Source: Paramoeba atlantica (Eukaryota; Discosea). From it: a stretch of 64,000 bases of DNA. The translations under genes were made by a program, and so were the position numbers. Shown here piece after piece: positions 9,416 to 19,637 of the stretch. The notes under the pieces were generated by a model. That model did no database searches. It was given only the letters and a program-made list of their open reading frames with translations, and was not told where the DNA came from. The stretch lies in the NCBI GenBank assembly GCA_977017575.1, contig CDRNVI010000044.1, positions 620,001 through 684,000 on the forward strand. Direction: 5' to 3'. Numbering within the stretch: the stretch's first letter is position 1; each line of letters starts with the position of its first letter.

Positions 9416-10357
9416 CTACTCCATCTCCGACAACCATTTCCAAACTCGGTGTGCGCCTTTGTACGCGCGATGACTCCTGGAGTCTACCTCTCGCCACGGT
9501 ACCCCGGAGATTACGAGGTCGCCCAAACTTTCTACAGAGACCTCGGAGCGCCCGCTCAACTTTTCCTCCGCTATGCGGACCCATCGTCGTACGGCCTCCC
9601 CACTGTCCATTTCACAGGGAAGCTCCGGAAGGGGACCGTGCGGTGGGCCAATGGCCTCCACGCCATATCGATTCGGGTGAGCTAACCCGCAATGTACGCA
9701 GATAAATGCTCTGGCGGCTCGTAGCGACGACGGAGCGATCTCTACCCCACCTCTAAGATGGGGTTCAATGCCGCAAGAGAGAGGGGAAGATCCGCCCCCT
9801 TTCGCTAGAATGCTCTCCCCCGGGTTCTTCTCAGGGTTTTGCAGACATCCCGGATCTGGAGGAGCATGTGAAAAATGGGAAAGTACATCCGGGTTATAGA
9901 GAGAGGCGTCGTGGTGCCTCCGTCCGGAGTTGGGCCGCTTCGATGGCAGCGTGGCACCACTCCCCGTGGACCGATACACCCTCAAAGAGGCAATGTCAGT
10001 CCCGTAGTACGACCAGGAAGGTTTAACAGGGAAATCTTTTGCATTGGTTTTTAACCGAGAATTTGTGTGGTGCAACCATTGGTCTGGAATGGGCGATGAA
10101 AGGCGATTATCTGTCGGTCCCCATACGGTATCCACGTATTTAGGCTTTTCAGAAGCAACATTCGCAACGCTAACGCCACAGCCTTCACAAATTTGCCTTC
10201 TGAGGTCTATTTTGGTCCCGAAGGCTCCTATATCAATTAAGGGCACACCTGGATCACACTTCGGATAGTGGGGATCAGCGTATTCATAGGAGCCCAACTT
10301 CGCATTATTACAGGATGCACCTAGTTGCTTGTTTTGTACACTTTGCGTGCATCCCAT
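9416..10357 (-). CDS. Unrecognised 313-aa protein, possible N-myristoylation
   Basis: The ATG at 10357 is immediately preceded by TTTTAG, a likely trans-splice acceptor. The protein begins MGCTQS; Gly2 with Cys3 and Ser6 fits N-myristoylation plus palmitoylation, so a membrane or flagellar location is plausible. Cysteine pairs occur at CEGCGVSV and CVHCGLAH. The C-terminal 60 residues are helical and charged, ending in WKWLSEME. I recognise no catalytic domain. It is adjacent to, and co-oriented with, the 644-aa gene. Confidence 0.55.
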   Translation of the reverse strand: MGCTQSVQNKQLGASCNNAKLGSYEYADPHYPKCDPGVPLIDIGAFGTKIDLRRQICEGCGVSVANVASEKPKYVDTVWGPTDNRLSSPIPDQWLHHTNSRLKTNAKDFPVKPSWSYYGTDIASLRVYRSTGSGATLPSKRPNSGRRHHDASLYNPDVLSHFSHAPPDPGCLQNPEKNPGESILAKGGGSSPLSCGIEPHLRGGVEIAPSSLRAARAFICVHCGLAHPNRYGVEAIGPPHGPLPELPCEMDSGEAVRRWVRIAEEKLSGRSEVSVESLGDLVISGVPWREVDSRSHRAYKGAHRVWKWLSEME

Positions 10358-10665
10358 CTAAAATTCAAGAGCCACACAAAAAAACGAACCTAGATTAAAT
10401 TGATCAACAGAAAGCAAAAAGATAATTGCTAGAAATAATGTATACGGGGATAATTGATTACCGTTACCCCCCTTACTTAGTCCCCACTTTTTTGTCCAAA
10501 ACCCATACTTTGTGGTGAAGTAAGGGAGGTGGTGAGGTAAGCGGGGTAGATAAGTGATTCAAAGTTTGATCAATTTATAGTTCTCTAGGAAAAGCCCAAT
10601 TTATTGAAATACACTATGCTATCGACATTGAGCATAATTTTCTTTTCCTGAGTGTTGTAATACCT
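10358..10665. other. Intergenic, C/G-run inverted repeat
   Basis: It contains an inverted arrangement of TACCCCCCTTACTTAGTCC (about 10464-10482) and GGTGAAGTAAGGGAGG (10511-10526). The same CCCCCTTACTTCACCAC motif forms the centre of the long hairpin at 34626-34918, so this is probably the remnant of a small transposon. No gene is seen. Confidence 0.4.
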
Positions 10666-10699
10666 CGTGTTACACATTCTGTATTTTATGTCTCTTTTA

Positions 10700-10920
10700 G
10701 CTTGTCTACAGGGTATTCACCCGAGTTCCCCGAATAGCGGGAGCTCAGTTCCCCACGTGCCCGGGGAAGGTTGTCCTAGGATCTGCGGAGCAACGTATGT
10801 AGTCGCCCTCACGCGTCATTTGCATGTCATATCGATACTCGAAAGAGCATCGATGGTTCAGCGACCAGGCACCTTCCCCCAAGTTCCCCTGCTTTCTCAG
10901 GGGAGGCGACATCCTTGAAC
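10700..10920. ncRNA. Possible structured RNA (unclassified)
   Basis: A GC-rich island between AT-rich flanks. On the minus strand ATCGATGCTC-TTTC-GAGTATCGAT can form a 10-bp stem with a four-base loop, and further C/G-rich segments could pair (CCTCCCCTGAGAAAGCAGGGG; CCCCGGGCACGTGGGG). There is no matching reading frame. I could not match it to SRP, RNase P, U3 or another snRNA by eye, and it may be a transposon remnant. Confidence 0.2.
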
Positions 10921-10969
10921 TAGGGTAACCCCCTGAAATCATACAGTGGTCGTCACTATTCTCAGAATC

Positions 10970-12250
10970 CGTAATTGAACATTGACAGGATTTTTTTATC
11001 TTCATTCTCATTTTCGCGACTATTCTCATTTTCGCGTTGATTTTGCCGTTGAATGTTGACAAGAAATAGAAAAGAAGTAGAAAAAACATCTTTGGGTCAC
11101 CTGCACTCAAACTGTACCCAAAACTACGCTTTTTCAAAACAAATGTTCCCTTCGACCAAATTTCCATTTAAAGTCGTTCTGAGCACTATAAATTATATAT
11201 AAAGCATATATTTATAAAGCAATAATTCCCGAAATTTGAAAGATCGTAACCCATTTAAAGTCACTAGAAAATTTTTTAGAATTACACGTACGATAGCGCA
11301 ACAAGATCACGGGGGGTAAACTCGTAACTGGGCGATTTTCATCAACTTCAAGTTCCTTCATTAAGACAAAATACACACCCCTGTACACAGCTGGAAGAAC
11401 AGTCACTAACTACTTAATCTAAGCTCATCTCAAGGACTAAAGGGAGACATAAAGGAAGATTTTACAAAGAGAGATACCAATAGTGTAGGTGCGGTAGTTT
11501 CCCACAGAAAAAACGGTATCTCTCTTATGGCATGAAGACAGGCGCCTAAGAAGGTGGAGATGCCGTTTGTCCTGTGGGAAACTGCCGCACCTACACTACT
11601 GGGATCTCCCTTGTCCACTTTACCCTGGTTTATTACTGTGTTCCTCTTTATATTTTCACTGTTTTTTTTCACCTTTTTCTGCAATAATCGAGGGTAGAGC
11701 GGTAGTTATACAACCACCGCAACATGAAAAAGTGTATTCGGGTGGAAGGTTTCACGTTCTCTCGGCGTTCATTGACACGCACCCTCCGAGAAGCCATCAT
11801 GTGTATCACCGTCCGCCGCACCACTTCTCTCACTCCAGAGCACAAATGCAAGTAACAACAAAGTTTCATTAATTGGGAAAGTCTTAATTGGGGAGGCTAT
11901 GCTCAAGCGTGGGGGGTTCAATAGTCATTTACGAAGACACCCTGGTGCTGTTGTTTAAAAGCGCGGGAAACGTATTATCACATGATGCGTAACTCTGCGA
12001 GAGCTCTCGAATGCGATGCTACTTTCCAAAATTGGACAAGTTATAATTTTTTTGACCCCCCACATTTTCGTGCCACCACCTGTACATGTGTGTATTAAAC
12101 TGTACATGTATGAAACTGGAAGAGACTCTTTAACAGGACCTAGTCAGTATCCAAGGCTTCGGTGACCACAAGAACGGGCACCGTACACAGTATGGTAAGT
12201 GTAAATGGCGAAGGGGAAATATTCCACCCTCTGACCAGATAAGTGCAAGT
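10970..12250. repeat. Dispersed repeats and a hairpin between genes
   Basis: No gene. 11467-11612 is an imperfect inverted repeat of about 140 bp (GTGTAGGTGCGGTAGTTTCC against GGAAACTGCCGCACCTACAC). It joins a copy of the GCGGTGG repeat at 11612-11722. 11093-11130 shares CTGCACTCAAACTGTACCC with 63150-63170. About 11975-12075 is a copy of a dispersed repeat (TAACTCTG..GAGAGCTCTCGAATGC...TTGACCCCCC) also found near 60265-60350 and, inverted, at 63840-63930. Confidence 0.6.
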
Positions 12251-12296
12251 TCTGAAGATTGTTGCAAACGAAAGCCTATTGAGATGATGTACTACA

Positions 12297-13574
12297 CTAT
12301 TGTTGAGCTACAGAGTAAAGAAGCAGACGAGGTTTCAAAAGAACGAAGCCACCATTTGTACTCACCATGAGCTTGTGACTTACCAGTTCCTTTTGCAAGA
12401 AATCAAATTCACGGTCAGGATGTATGAAGCCATGTCCTATCATCTGATGTCTCATGTTTTGGAGGCTCATGCTATATGAGGAAGCAGAATTGGATGCTTT
12501 CATATATATTTGAAGTAGAGTTCGAAGAAACAATTTCTGCGTTCTCGAAAAACATCGTACAAGCGACACTTCTTGTTCCTCTAGAAAGCCTCTTGGTTCG
12601 TTATTAGATAACAATTGTCCAGGACTTGTGGGCAAGGGAAGCTGCGCAGACTTGACAAAAGAATCATTCGGGGATGACTGATGCGTTCGGATTAGTTCCT
12701 CAATCCCGTAGCAATCGGCGGGGTTCTGCATAACATTTGACTGACATGTTCTGAGATGCACAAAATTTGATATGATATACAAGCCATCGCGCACGCAATT
12801 ATTGACAGTTGAAAATTTATTGTGAAAGAGACTTCGAGATAGCAATATAGATAGTGATACATCCAGAGAACGATCAACAGACAAGAACCAGCGAGCACTG
12901 CCTATACGACACAATGGTGCGACTTCTGCATTTTTCCCATACATGTAGCACGCATGTAACAATTTCTGAAGTTGAAGAAACAATTTGGCGGACGTCTTCT
13001 CTTTTAAAATTGAATCAATGCCATCAATGAAGAACAGAACAGCGCACTTGGAATTGTGCTCACTTAGAATATTATCTGGCGACAATATCAGTTTAGACTC
13101 TTTCTTTAGGGTTTTACATCCAGCACGTCTCATATTAGTTTCCGCAGAGAAAACATTCTCGTCGATATTGGAATAAAGGGCAGGTTTACCGTATTTCTGA
13201 ATCATAGTTTTCATAATTTTCATTTCCACTTCACAACGCTCATACTCTTGAGCGTCCTTCTGTTCTACTCCCACGCAAAGCGTAGATATTGTATTTAATA
13301 CTGCCCACAGTTCTTTTAAAAAGGTTCGATGACAAACGCTATAACACTGGTAACTCAGTTCTTCGTGGTCTGGACATACACACTTGGGTATATTCGCGTG
13401 TATTATTTCCATGGCGCTCGCTTTTTGTCCTAGACCATAAATCAGTACATTTCGACGTGCTAGAATATGTGATCTGATAGAGCGAAGAATTTCCTGATTA
13501 TGCACGAAATCTTTGCTGCTCTGGTGGAGAGGCGTCATTGGTGCGAAATATTCTGTGTCAACTAGAAACTCCAT
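12297..13574 (-). CDS. ORC2: ORC2-like origin recognition complex subunit
   Basis: A 425-aa protein read from the first ATG at 13574; a longer frame has only a GTG. It begins MEFLVDTEYF. The segment RRNVLIYGLGQKASAMEII (about 65-83) matches the degenerate nucleotide-binding region of ORC2, whose G-x-G-S/Q-K replaces a true Walker A. VLFFIDGIDSILKEK is the Walker B-like IDG segment. ARWFLSVDRSLDVSLSILLS and FSTVNNCVRDGLYI follow as in ORC2. The last 90 residues (FSRTQKLFLRTLLQIYM...LVSHKLMVSTNGGFVLL) look like the C-terminal winged helix. Family role: part of ORC, which binds replication origins and loads MCM. It is shorter than most ORC2 proteins because the disordered N-terminus is missing. 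ORC4 is the main alternative but would carry a proper Walker A. An AG lies about 56 nt before the start. Confidence 0.55.
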   Translation of the reverse strand: MEFLVDTEYFAPMTPLHQSSKDFVHNQEILRSIRSHILARRNVLIYGLGQKASAMEIIHANIPKCVCPDHEELSYQCYSVCHRTFLKELWAVLNTISTLCVGVEQKDAQEYERCEVEMKIMKTMIQKYGKPALYSNIDENVFSAETNMRRAGCKTLKKESKLILSPDNILSEHNSKCAVLFFIDGIDSILKEKTSAKLFLQLQKLLHACYMYGKNAEVAPLCRIGSARWFLSVDRSLDVSLSILLSRSLFHNKFSTVNNCVRDGLYIISNFVHLRTCQSNVMQNPADCYGIEELIRTHQSSPNDSFVKSAQLPLPTSPGQLLSNNEPRGFLEEQEVSLVRCFSRTQKLFLRTLLQIYMKASNSASSYSMSLQNMRHQMIGHGFIHPDREFDFLQKELVSHKLMVSTNGGFVLLKPRLLLYSVAQQ

Positions 13575-13659
13575 TTTAAATCCTTTGACTTGATTGGACC
13601 AGAAAGCAGAGTCCCTAAAACTATTTATAGATAGTTTATACACCCCCTTTCATTAATAA

Positions 13660-13790
13660 AGATTGCGATGGTTGTATAACTACCGCTCTACCCTCGATTA
13701 TTGAAAAAAAGTGAACAAAAACAGTGAAAATATAAAGAGGAACACAGTAATATAATAGAAGAAAAAAAGGGATTGTGGTAGTTCCGATGA
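13660..13790 (-). repeat. GCGGTGG dispersed repeat
   Basis: A copy of a repeat of about 110-200 bp whose hallmark is GCGGTGGTTGTAaAACTACCGC, a near-palindrome. It is followed by CTCTAC(A/C)CTCGATTATTG, a run of A, GTGAACAAAAACAGTGAAAA and TATAAAGAGGAACACAGTAA. Other copies lie near 11612-11722, 16660-16803, 26994-27140, 29402-30840 (split), 30997-31200 and 46498-46566. Confidence 0.75.
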
Positions 13791-14030
13791 GTACTCATCC
13801 AAACTACCATTACCTCCTAGGGGGTTGTAGTAGTTTCGAAGAGTACTCATCCAAACTACTATCACCGCCCTCCGACGAAAATGGAAGTACTCATCCAAAC
13901 TACCGTAAATCGCGTTGTAATGGTAGTTTGGATGAGTACTCATCGAAACGACCTCTTCACATGGTACTTTGGATGAGTACTCATTGAAACGACCTCTTCA
14001 CATGGTACTTTGGATGAGTACTTTCTTCCG
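13770..14030 (+). repeat. Array of GAGTACTC-centred units
   Basis: Five or six imperfect units of about 35-45 bp, built from TTTGGATGAGTACTCATC, AAACGACCTCTTCACATGG and variants. GATGAGTACTCATC is itself a palindrome. A second block of the same units lies at 15755-15925. Confidence 0.8.
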
Positions 14031-14344
14031 TGGCGCATCCGTAGTCAGCAATCACGTAAATTGTTGCCAGGTTCTGACACAAAATACACTCATTTTCTGC
14101 GAAACGAGTAGGGCGCTGTGAAATACAGAAACTGAATCTTTATACGTCTAAAGTGAAGGCATGCTCCCCTTTGCCCTTTTAATCCTGTTGCCCCCCTGAA
14201 CCAAACAATTGGTTTCAATTTTTTTCGTACCTCCAACTCATTTGTTATTCACAATACCATTTCGCATTCTTTTTCCCTGAACCAACCATTGTTTTATTAT
14301 TATTTTTTGCTCCCCCGAACCAAACAATTTTTTTTTATTTTTTT

Positions 14345-15000
14345 TTTAGGGGGGGAGAAGTATGAATCGCCGCATTGCCTCTATATTTTGACCCATTAGA
14401 CGAACCAAGTAGGTCCATTGGGGGGGGTATATGATTTTAAAACAAGCAATCAAATTAGCAATTTCATATTTTGGAGCCCAAAACTAGCAATTCGATCTCC
14501 CGTAAGTATAAGAACAATAAAAACAATAACAATAAAAACAAGCAATCTATGCCCAATCCATTCGCGCGTTCCGGACCGGGTCTTTCGACCTCTCCACGGC
14601 CTGACTTGTGAACCCTTCCCTTGTTATACGGGAGGGCGCAGGCGCGGGCCTGTGTCGACAGCGACACGGTCACGAAACAGGATGCTGGCCGACGGGGAGG
14701 AGATTCACTACCCGTGTACTACCTCACTTGGGGTACCTAGCCCTCGCGGGCTAGGCGTGAGTATAGACTCTGTCGACCCGACCAGCACCCGTCCTGGATA
14801 TTATGGCGTCTTCGTGCTGAAACTGGACTGTCAGTAGAGGCTTAGGCCTCTACCAAAGGATCCGCTGGGTCCTCTACGCGGATGCGCGAAACCATCATCC
14901 TGGATTGAGAACGCAGGCGAAGTTCGCACATCCATGACACAAAGCGTGGTCACGTAAACTTCTCCCTCTGGGACTCAGACGCATAGGCGGATTTTCTTCG
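14345..15000 (-). mobile_element. LINE or SINE 3' tail
   Basis: The end next to 14345 (GGGGGAGAAGTATGAATCGC, then a segment with TAGACGAACCAAGTAGGTCC) is the reverse complement of the tail of the LINE fragment ending near 40880. The next about 280 bp (14484-14760) recur inverted at 17630-17905. A shared 3' end with different internal sequence suggests related LINE or SINE subfamilies. I find no coding sequence. Confidence 0.6.
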
Positions 15001-15236
15001 GGACGCGGTGAATTGCTATACTGGGTTCCGAGAAACTGCGAAAATAATCGAAGCAAATGCGCTGTATCATGTGCACTATTTTCGCTACCCGACATAGAGT
15101 TTGAGAGGAAGAAAAGCAGAGTAGTAGAAAGCAATACTACAATTATATCATAAATTACGTATCCGCATATCCAACACCATACATCTACATAAACCTGCAA
15201 TGGAACTAATCTACAAGCACGAACAAAAAGCAACAT
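14895..15236 (-). CDS. Possible small membrane protein, unrecognised
   Basis: A 113-aa frame from an ATG at 15236 on the same strand as the host genes. Residues 17-46 form one hydrophobic segment (VWCWICGYVIYDIIVVLLS, then FFL), followed by a polar tail with CHGCANFAC. Its end overlaps the LINE-tail repeat, so it may be a chance frame. Confidence 0.2.
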   Translation of the reverse strand: MLLFVRACRLVPLQVYVDVWCWICGYVIYDIIVVLLSTTLLFFLSNSMSGSENSAHDTAHLLRLFSQFLGTQYSNSPRPEENPPMRLSPRGRSLRDHALCHGCANFACVLNPG

Positions 15237-15469
15237 CCTACCGATATGGTCCCTTATAAACCACTACTCCGAGCGACAGGACCAAGAAGGATCGAAAAAC
15301 ACCCTCAATAAATATGTGAGTCAACAAGAAAAAGGGTTGTAATCATCAGCGAACGTAGTCCATTTGTCAAGACATGCGATATTATAAAGTAGAGTATCGC
15401 TCTTGGTTCACTTCCCTGGATCAACACGAGCTACAATTCCGTAGGTGTTCCTGCGGAAGTGGCAGACAT

Positions 15470-15745
15470 AGGTTCTCAGTGCGCGACCCGCGCGCTGGAG
15501 CGCGCGGGTCGCCAAAAAATAAAATTCTGTCCCAGGGCTACGCTCACAGTTGGGCCTTGCTCGCAAACCGGGGCTTTTGCCTCTAGACGTGGGCTTCGCT
15601 CACAGTTGGGTCTTGCCTCCAGACAGGTAAACTAGGTGATGCAATATAGGACAAAAATACACAATCCTCCACACAAGTAAACTAGGTGTCACTGTCCCGG
15701 GCCTACGTTCACAGTTTAGCCTTAGAGAGTCAGACGTTGGTAATA
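15470..15745. repeat. GC hairpin and GGTAAAC-x-AGG short repeats
   Basis: 15482-15513 contains a hairpin with a 13-bp stem: GCGACCCGCGCGC and its complement around TGGA. Next come direct repeats of CGCTCACAGTTGGGCCTTGC (about 15540 and 15590) and of CAGGTAAACTAGGTG. Related GGGTAAACAAGGTCTAGG motifs occur at about 19780, 31695, 31983 and 34370. Confidence 0.5.
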
Positions 15746-15754
15746 TAGTGAAAA

Positions 15755-15925
15755 GTACCATGTGCAGAGGTCGTTTCAATGAGTACTCATCGAAACTACC
15801 ATGTGAAGAGGTCGTTTCAATGGGTACTCATCCAAACTACCATGTGAAGAGGTCGTTTCGATGAGTACATTTTTCCAGAAAACTAAAATTTCGTTTCGAT
15901 GAGTACTCATCCAAACTACTACAAC
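15755..15925 (-). repeat. Second GAGTACTC array
   Basis: Four units of the same repeat as 13770-14030, mostly with AGGTCGTTTCGATGAGTAC. The two arrays flank about 1.7 kb containing the LINE tail and GC hairpin, so that block may have been inserted into, or mobilised with, one original array. Confidence 0.75.
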
Positions 15926-16105
15926 GCCAAAAAAAATATAAAAGGGCCCCCGGTGGTGCACAACTGAAAAACAAAAAATTCAAAAAAATGGGGGGACCAG
16001 GGGGGGTCCAGGGGGGGCACCCGCACATTCAAAATGCATACTAAGCGGCACATTGATAATGCATAAGGCGCATTGATAATGCATAAGGCATATTGATAAT
16101 GCATT

Positions 16106-16193
16106 GTTAAACGCGGTGGTTGTTTTCTACTTAGAAGTCACTCATGCTGCGCGCTTCGCGTTTAAAACTACCTCTGCGTTTAACGAAGAGCCT
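16106..16193 (+). repeat. HP100 hairpin repeat, copy 1
   Basis: An inverted repeat of about 90-100 bp. The left arm ...GTTAAACGCGGTGGTTGTTT pairs with AAACTACCTCTGCGTTTAAC, and the loop holds TCACTCATGCTGCGCGCTTC. About 200 bp of family-specific sequence follow (CGCCAAAAGATCATGAATAA, GATGTCTTACCAGTAGGGGC). Seven full copies occur in the window. Confidence 0.8.
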
Positions 16194-16820
16194 GAAAAAG
16201 AAAAATCGCCAAAAGATCATGAATAATCAATTTTTCAGGGTGAAAAAGCTCGATTTTTAGGCGAAAATTGCGAAATTTTAACCCGAATTTGGGCCGTTTT
16301 TGATGTCTTACCAGTAGGGGCAGGAGGCGAATCTGTCCAAAGAAACGTCGCAGAGTGGTAGCTGAGGTCCAAAACTCTTAAAATACGATTTAGGAGTCGA
16401 CTTTCGAAAAATAATATTTTTACTTTTTTTTTTTGGGTCACCCCAAAAATATGGGAAATTTTCACCTTGTCGGACCCCTCCTGCGCGTACCAGGGGGGGG
16501 GGGTACCCCCAGGTGGGGGGTAGAAAATTATCGCCGCAGCCTACTCTACCACTTCCCTGCGCTCGATTTTGAAGAGCAAGAAATTCGAAAAAAGAAATTC
16601 GCGACGTATGCCCCCCCCCTATGGACCCCCCCTGGAGACCCCATTTTTTTTGAATTTTTTTTTCAGTTTTGGACCACCGGAGCCCCCTTTTATTTTTTTT
16701 TCTTCTATTACATTATTGTGTTCCTCTTTATATTTTTACTGTTTTTGTTCACTTTTTTTCAGTAATCGAGTGTAGAGCGGTAATTATACAACCACCGCAA
16801 TATTAACTGCACGTTTATAA

Positions 16821-16920
16821 TTAGGCTCTTCGTTAAACGCGGTGGTTGTTTTCTACTTAGAAGTCACTCATGCTGCGCGCTTCGCGTTCAAAACTACCTC
16901 CGCGTTTAACGAAGAGCTTA
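16821..16920 (+). repeat. HP100 hairpin repeat, copy 2
   Basis: Ends TTAGGCTCTTCGTTAAACGC and CGTTTAACGAAGAGCTTAA, with the same loop and right flank as copy 1 (to about 17110). It directly follows a GCGGTGG repeat (16660-16803). Confidence 0.8.
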
Positions 16921-17304
16921 AAAAATAAAAATCGCCAAAAGATCATGAATAATCTATTTTTTTGGGTGAAAAAACTCGATTTTTAGGCGAAAATTGCGAA
17001 ATTTTAACTCGAATTTGGGCCGTTTTGGATGCCTTACCAGTGGGGGCAGGAGGCGAATCTGCCAATAAAAACGTCGTTGAATGGTAGCTGAGGTCCAAAA
17101 CTCTTAAAATACGTTTTAGGAGTCTAAAAAATAATATTTGTTTTTGTCACCCCAATTTTTTTTGGAAATTTTGACCTTGCCGGACCCCTGCTGCGCGTAC
17201 CAGGGGGAGGGGAGGAAAATTATCACCGCGGCCTACTCTACCACTTCCCTGCGCTCGATTTTGAAAAGCAAAAAAATCGAAAAAAAAATCGCGATGTATG
17301 CCCC

Positions 17305-17410
17305 CGCCGCTGGCACATTGATAATGTATAAGAAGTGCACGTTGATATTGCATACTAAGCGTTCACATGCATATTAAGCGGCATATTAACATGCATAAAT
17401 CCGGCACATT
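17305..17410. repeat. Degenerate 20-bp satellite relatives
   Basis: Irregular units of CACATTGATAATGTATAAG type (CACGTTGATATTGCATACTA, CACATGCATATTAAGCGG, CATATTAACATGCATAA), diverged relatives of the 20-bp satellite at 31204-31545. Confidence 0.6.
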
Positions 17411-17624
17411 TGTTTCGGAAAAAAAATTGAAAAAAGATTCAACTTGGCGAAAAAAATGTTGTTTTTTCAACATTTTTTTCCCTATTGTACAGTCCCTATT
17501 GTATTTTGAGAGTTTGGGACCTAAACTAGCCTTTTACACCGTCGTTTTCGCCAGATACGCCTTCTTCGTATCCGCAGGACGGGTCCGCCAAGTTTGGATT
17601 TTTTCGTATAAAAAACTTTGAAAA

Positions 17625-17925
17625 GCCTAGCCCGCGAGGGCTAGGTACCCCAAGTGAGGTAGTACACGGGTAGTGAATCTCCTCCCCGTCGACCAGCATC
17701 CTGTTTCGCGACCGTGTCGCTGTCGACACAGGCCCGCGCCTGCGCCCTCCCGTATAGCAAGGGAAGGGTTCACAAGTCAGGCCGTGGAGAGGTCGAAAGA
17801 CCCGGTCCGGAACGCGCGAATGGATTTGGCGTGGATTGCTTATTTTTATTAGTATTGTTATTATTGTTCTTATACTTACGGGAGATCGAATTGCTAGTTT
17901 TGGGCTCCAAAATATGAAATTGCTA
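17625..17925 (+). mobile_element. LINE or SINE 3' tail, inverted copy
   Basis: Nearly identical, in reverse, to 14484-14760. Shared landmarks are CTAGCCCGCGAGGGCTAGG, CCTCCCCGTCGACCAGCATC, GTCGACACAGGCCCGCGCC and GGGAGATCGAATTGCTAG. Non-coding. Confidence 0.65.
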
Positions 17926-18274
17926 AAAGTTTACGGATAGAATTGTCCGAAGGGTGTTTATAAATGTATGCCCAGGATGGGCCGGCGGGCATTGTACGCT
18001 TATTTATAAATTGGAAGCTGAGGGTTGAAATGATTGTGAAGTGTAATATTTTTTCAACATTTTTTCCCTACTGTATTTTGAGAGTTTGGGACATACACTA
18101 GCCTTCTGCACCGTCGTTTTCGCCAGATACCCCTTCTTCTAGCCGTGGCACGCCTCCTAAAATGGCCCATTCTTGACCAAAAAGTGTGAAAAAGTAATTT
18201 TCGGACCCCAAGGGGCCTTTTTGTGTCGAAAGAATGGTGTGGTTGGAGTCGCATTCTCTACCCAATGGCGCCCG

Positions 18275-18384
18275 CACATTGATAATGCATACTAAGCGGC
18301 ACATTGATAGTGCATATAGCACATTGATAATGCATATAGCACATTGATAATGCATATAGCACATTGATAATGCATATAGCACAT
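18275..18384 (+). repeat. 20-bp satellite, short array
   Basis: About five units of CACATTGATAATGCATATAG. It ends directly before the IS30-like relic. Confidence 0.9.
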
Positions 18385-18417
18385 TGACCTTCAGAATTTT
18401 ATTTGACATCCAGAATG

Positions 18418-19439
18418 TCAGTTTCCCAACGTAAAACCAAACGCCTAGACACCGAGGCCCGGGAAAGTATCGCAGTGCTCTATAATCAACAAGGCTTCTC
18501 GCAAGAAGAAATAGAAGAAAAACTGGGAGTAAGCCAGGCTACTGTGAGCTCAGTAGCTCAGTAGGCTACTGGGAGCTCAAGCGAGGCGCACATCTCGGCG
18601 AGTACAGTGCAAAGCGTGCGCAAGGGACGAGTGAAAAAGCCATGACAAAACGCAAGGGAAGAAGCTTAAGATTTCCGGTTCAATGCGACATAAAGTTCTC
18701 TCTCTTCTGGAAAAACGATTTAGCCCTCAACAAATTGCGACTGCAATATATAAGGAAGATGGCGTAAAACTGTCACGTGTAGCAATTTACGGATTTATCA
18801 AACGCGAAGACAGAGCGGGGCACTTGGTCAAGTTTCTTCGGCGGGGGGGAGGTCGTGGCAGACGACGTCGTGGCACGAATCGTCTGAAAATACCAAACCG
18901 GACGGATATTAGCGAACGCCCCGATTCAGTCAACAGTCGGTCCCGGTATGGAGACTGGGAATGCGGCCTAATTGAAGGGAGTAAGCACAGCGGCTTTTTT
19001 CTCAGTCTTGTAGAACGGAAAAGCCGGTTTGGCATCCTTCGCAAGCTGTCTTGCAAAAGGTCGGATCTCGTTGCGCAGGAAATTATCCAAGCACTGCGAG
19101 GTTATCAGGTTCGTACTTTGACCTATGACAACGGCTCCGAGTTTGCGAAGCACGAGGCAGTGAATGAAGCATTAGGCTGTTTATCTTTCTTTTGCAAGTT
19201 GGGAAAAGGGCGGGGTAGAACATTTCAATGGTTTGGTGCGCGATTTCCACCCGAAGCGCGTTGTTTTCACTGACATTTCTCAGGCCACTCTGGACTCAGT
19301 GTGTGATTCAATTAACCAACGACCTATGGAAATTCTCCAGAACAGCAGCCCAAAGGAGCTTGCCGAAAACATTCGAGGTAACATTGCTCCGAAGGTACGT
19401 AGCGGGTTCTTAGTAGACACGTCGGAAGAATCAGAATGA
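18418..19439 (+). pseudogene. IS30-family transposase relic
   Basis: The first stretch (MSVSQRKTKRLDTEARESIA...GFSQEEIEEKLGVSQATVS) is an IS30-type N-terminal helix-turn-helix. It hits a stop after about 48 codons, and the frame shifts before 18683. 18683-19200 encodes FSPQQIATAIYKEDG and then the DDE core with RYGDWECGLIEGSK (first Asp), LVERKSRFGILRKL and LTYDNGSEFAKHEAVNEALG (second Asp). A frameshift near 19205 moves the rest into another frame, which reads GLVRDFHPKRVVFTDIS and INQRPMEILQNSSPKELAEN and ends at 19439. Seen: at least three breaks. Known: IS30 elements are bacterial, with transposases of about 320-390 aa, matching the span here. Inferred: a eukaryote-resident lineage or an old transfer. 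I see no clear terminal inverted repeats. Confidence 0.8.
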
Positions 19440-19637
19440 CGGACTTTATAGGCAGCATCATATCAGCAAAATTGCTATTTTTGTGCTAATTCGTTATTTC
19501 CGGCAACACGATCATCGTAATAATCGTCCAAGATATTATACCTCTGAACAATAACCTTCTGCAATAAACACGTCCACAGCTCCGCTTCGTTTCTTTTATC
19601 TCCTCGTATCTGAGATTTATGTGGTTTGTCTCAGTGC

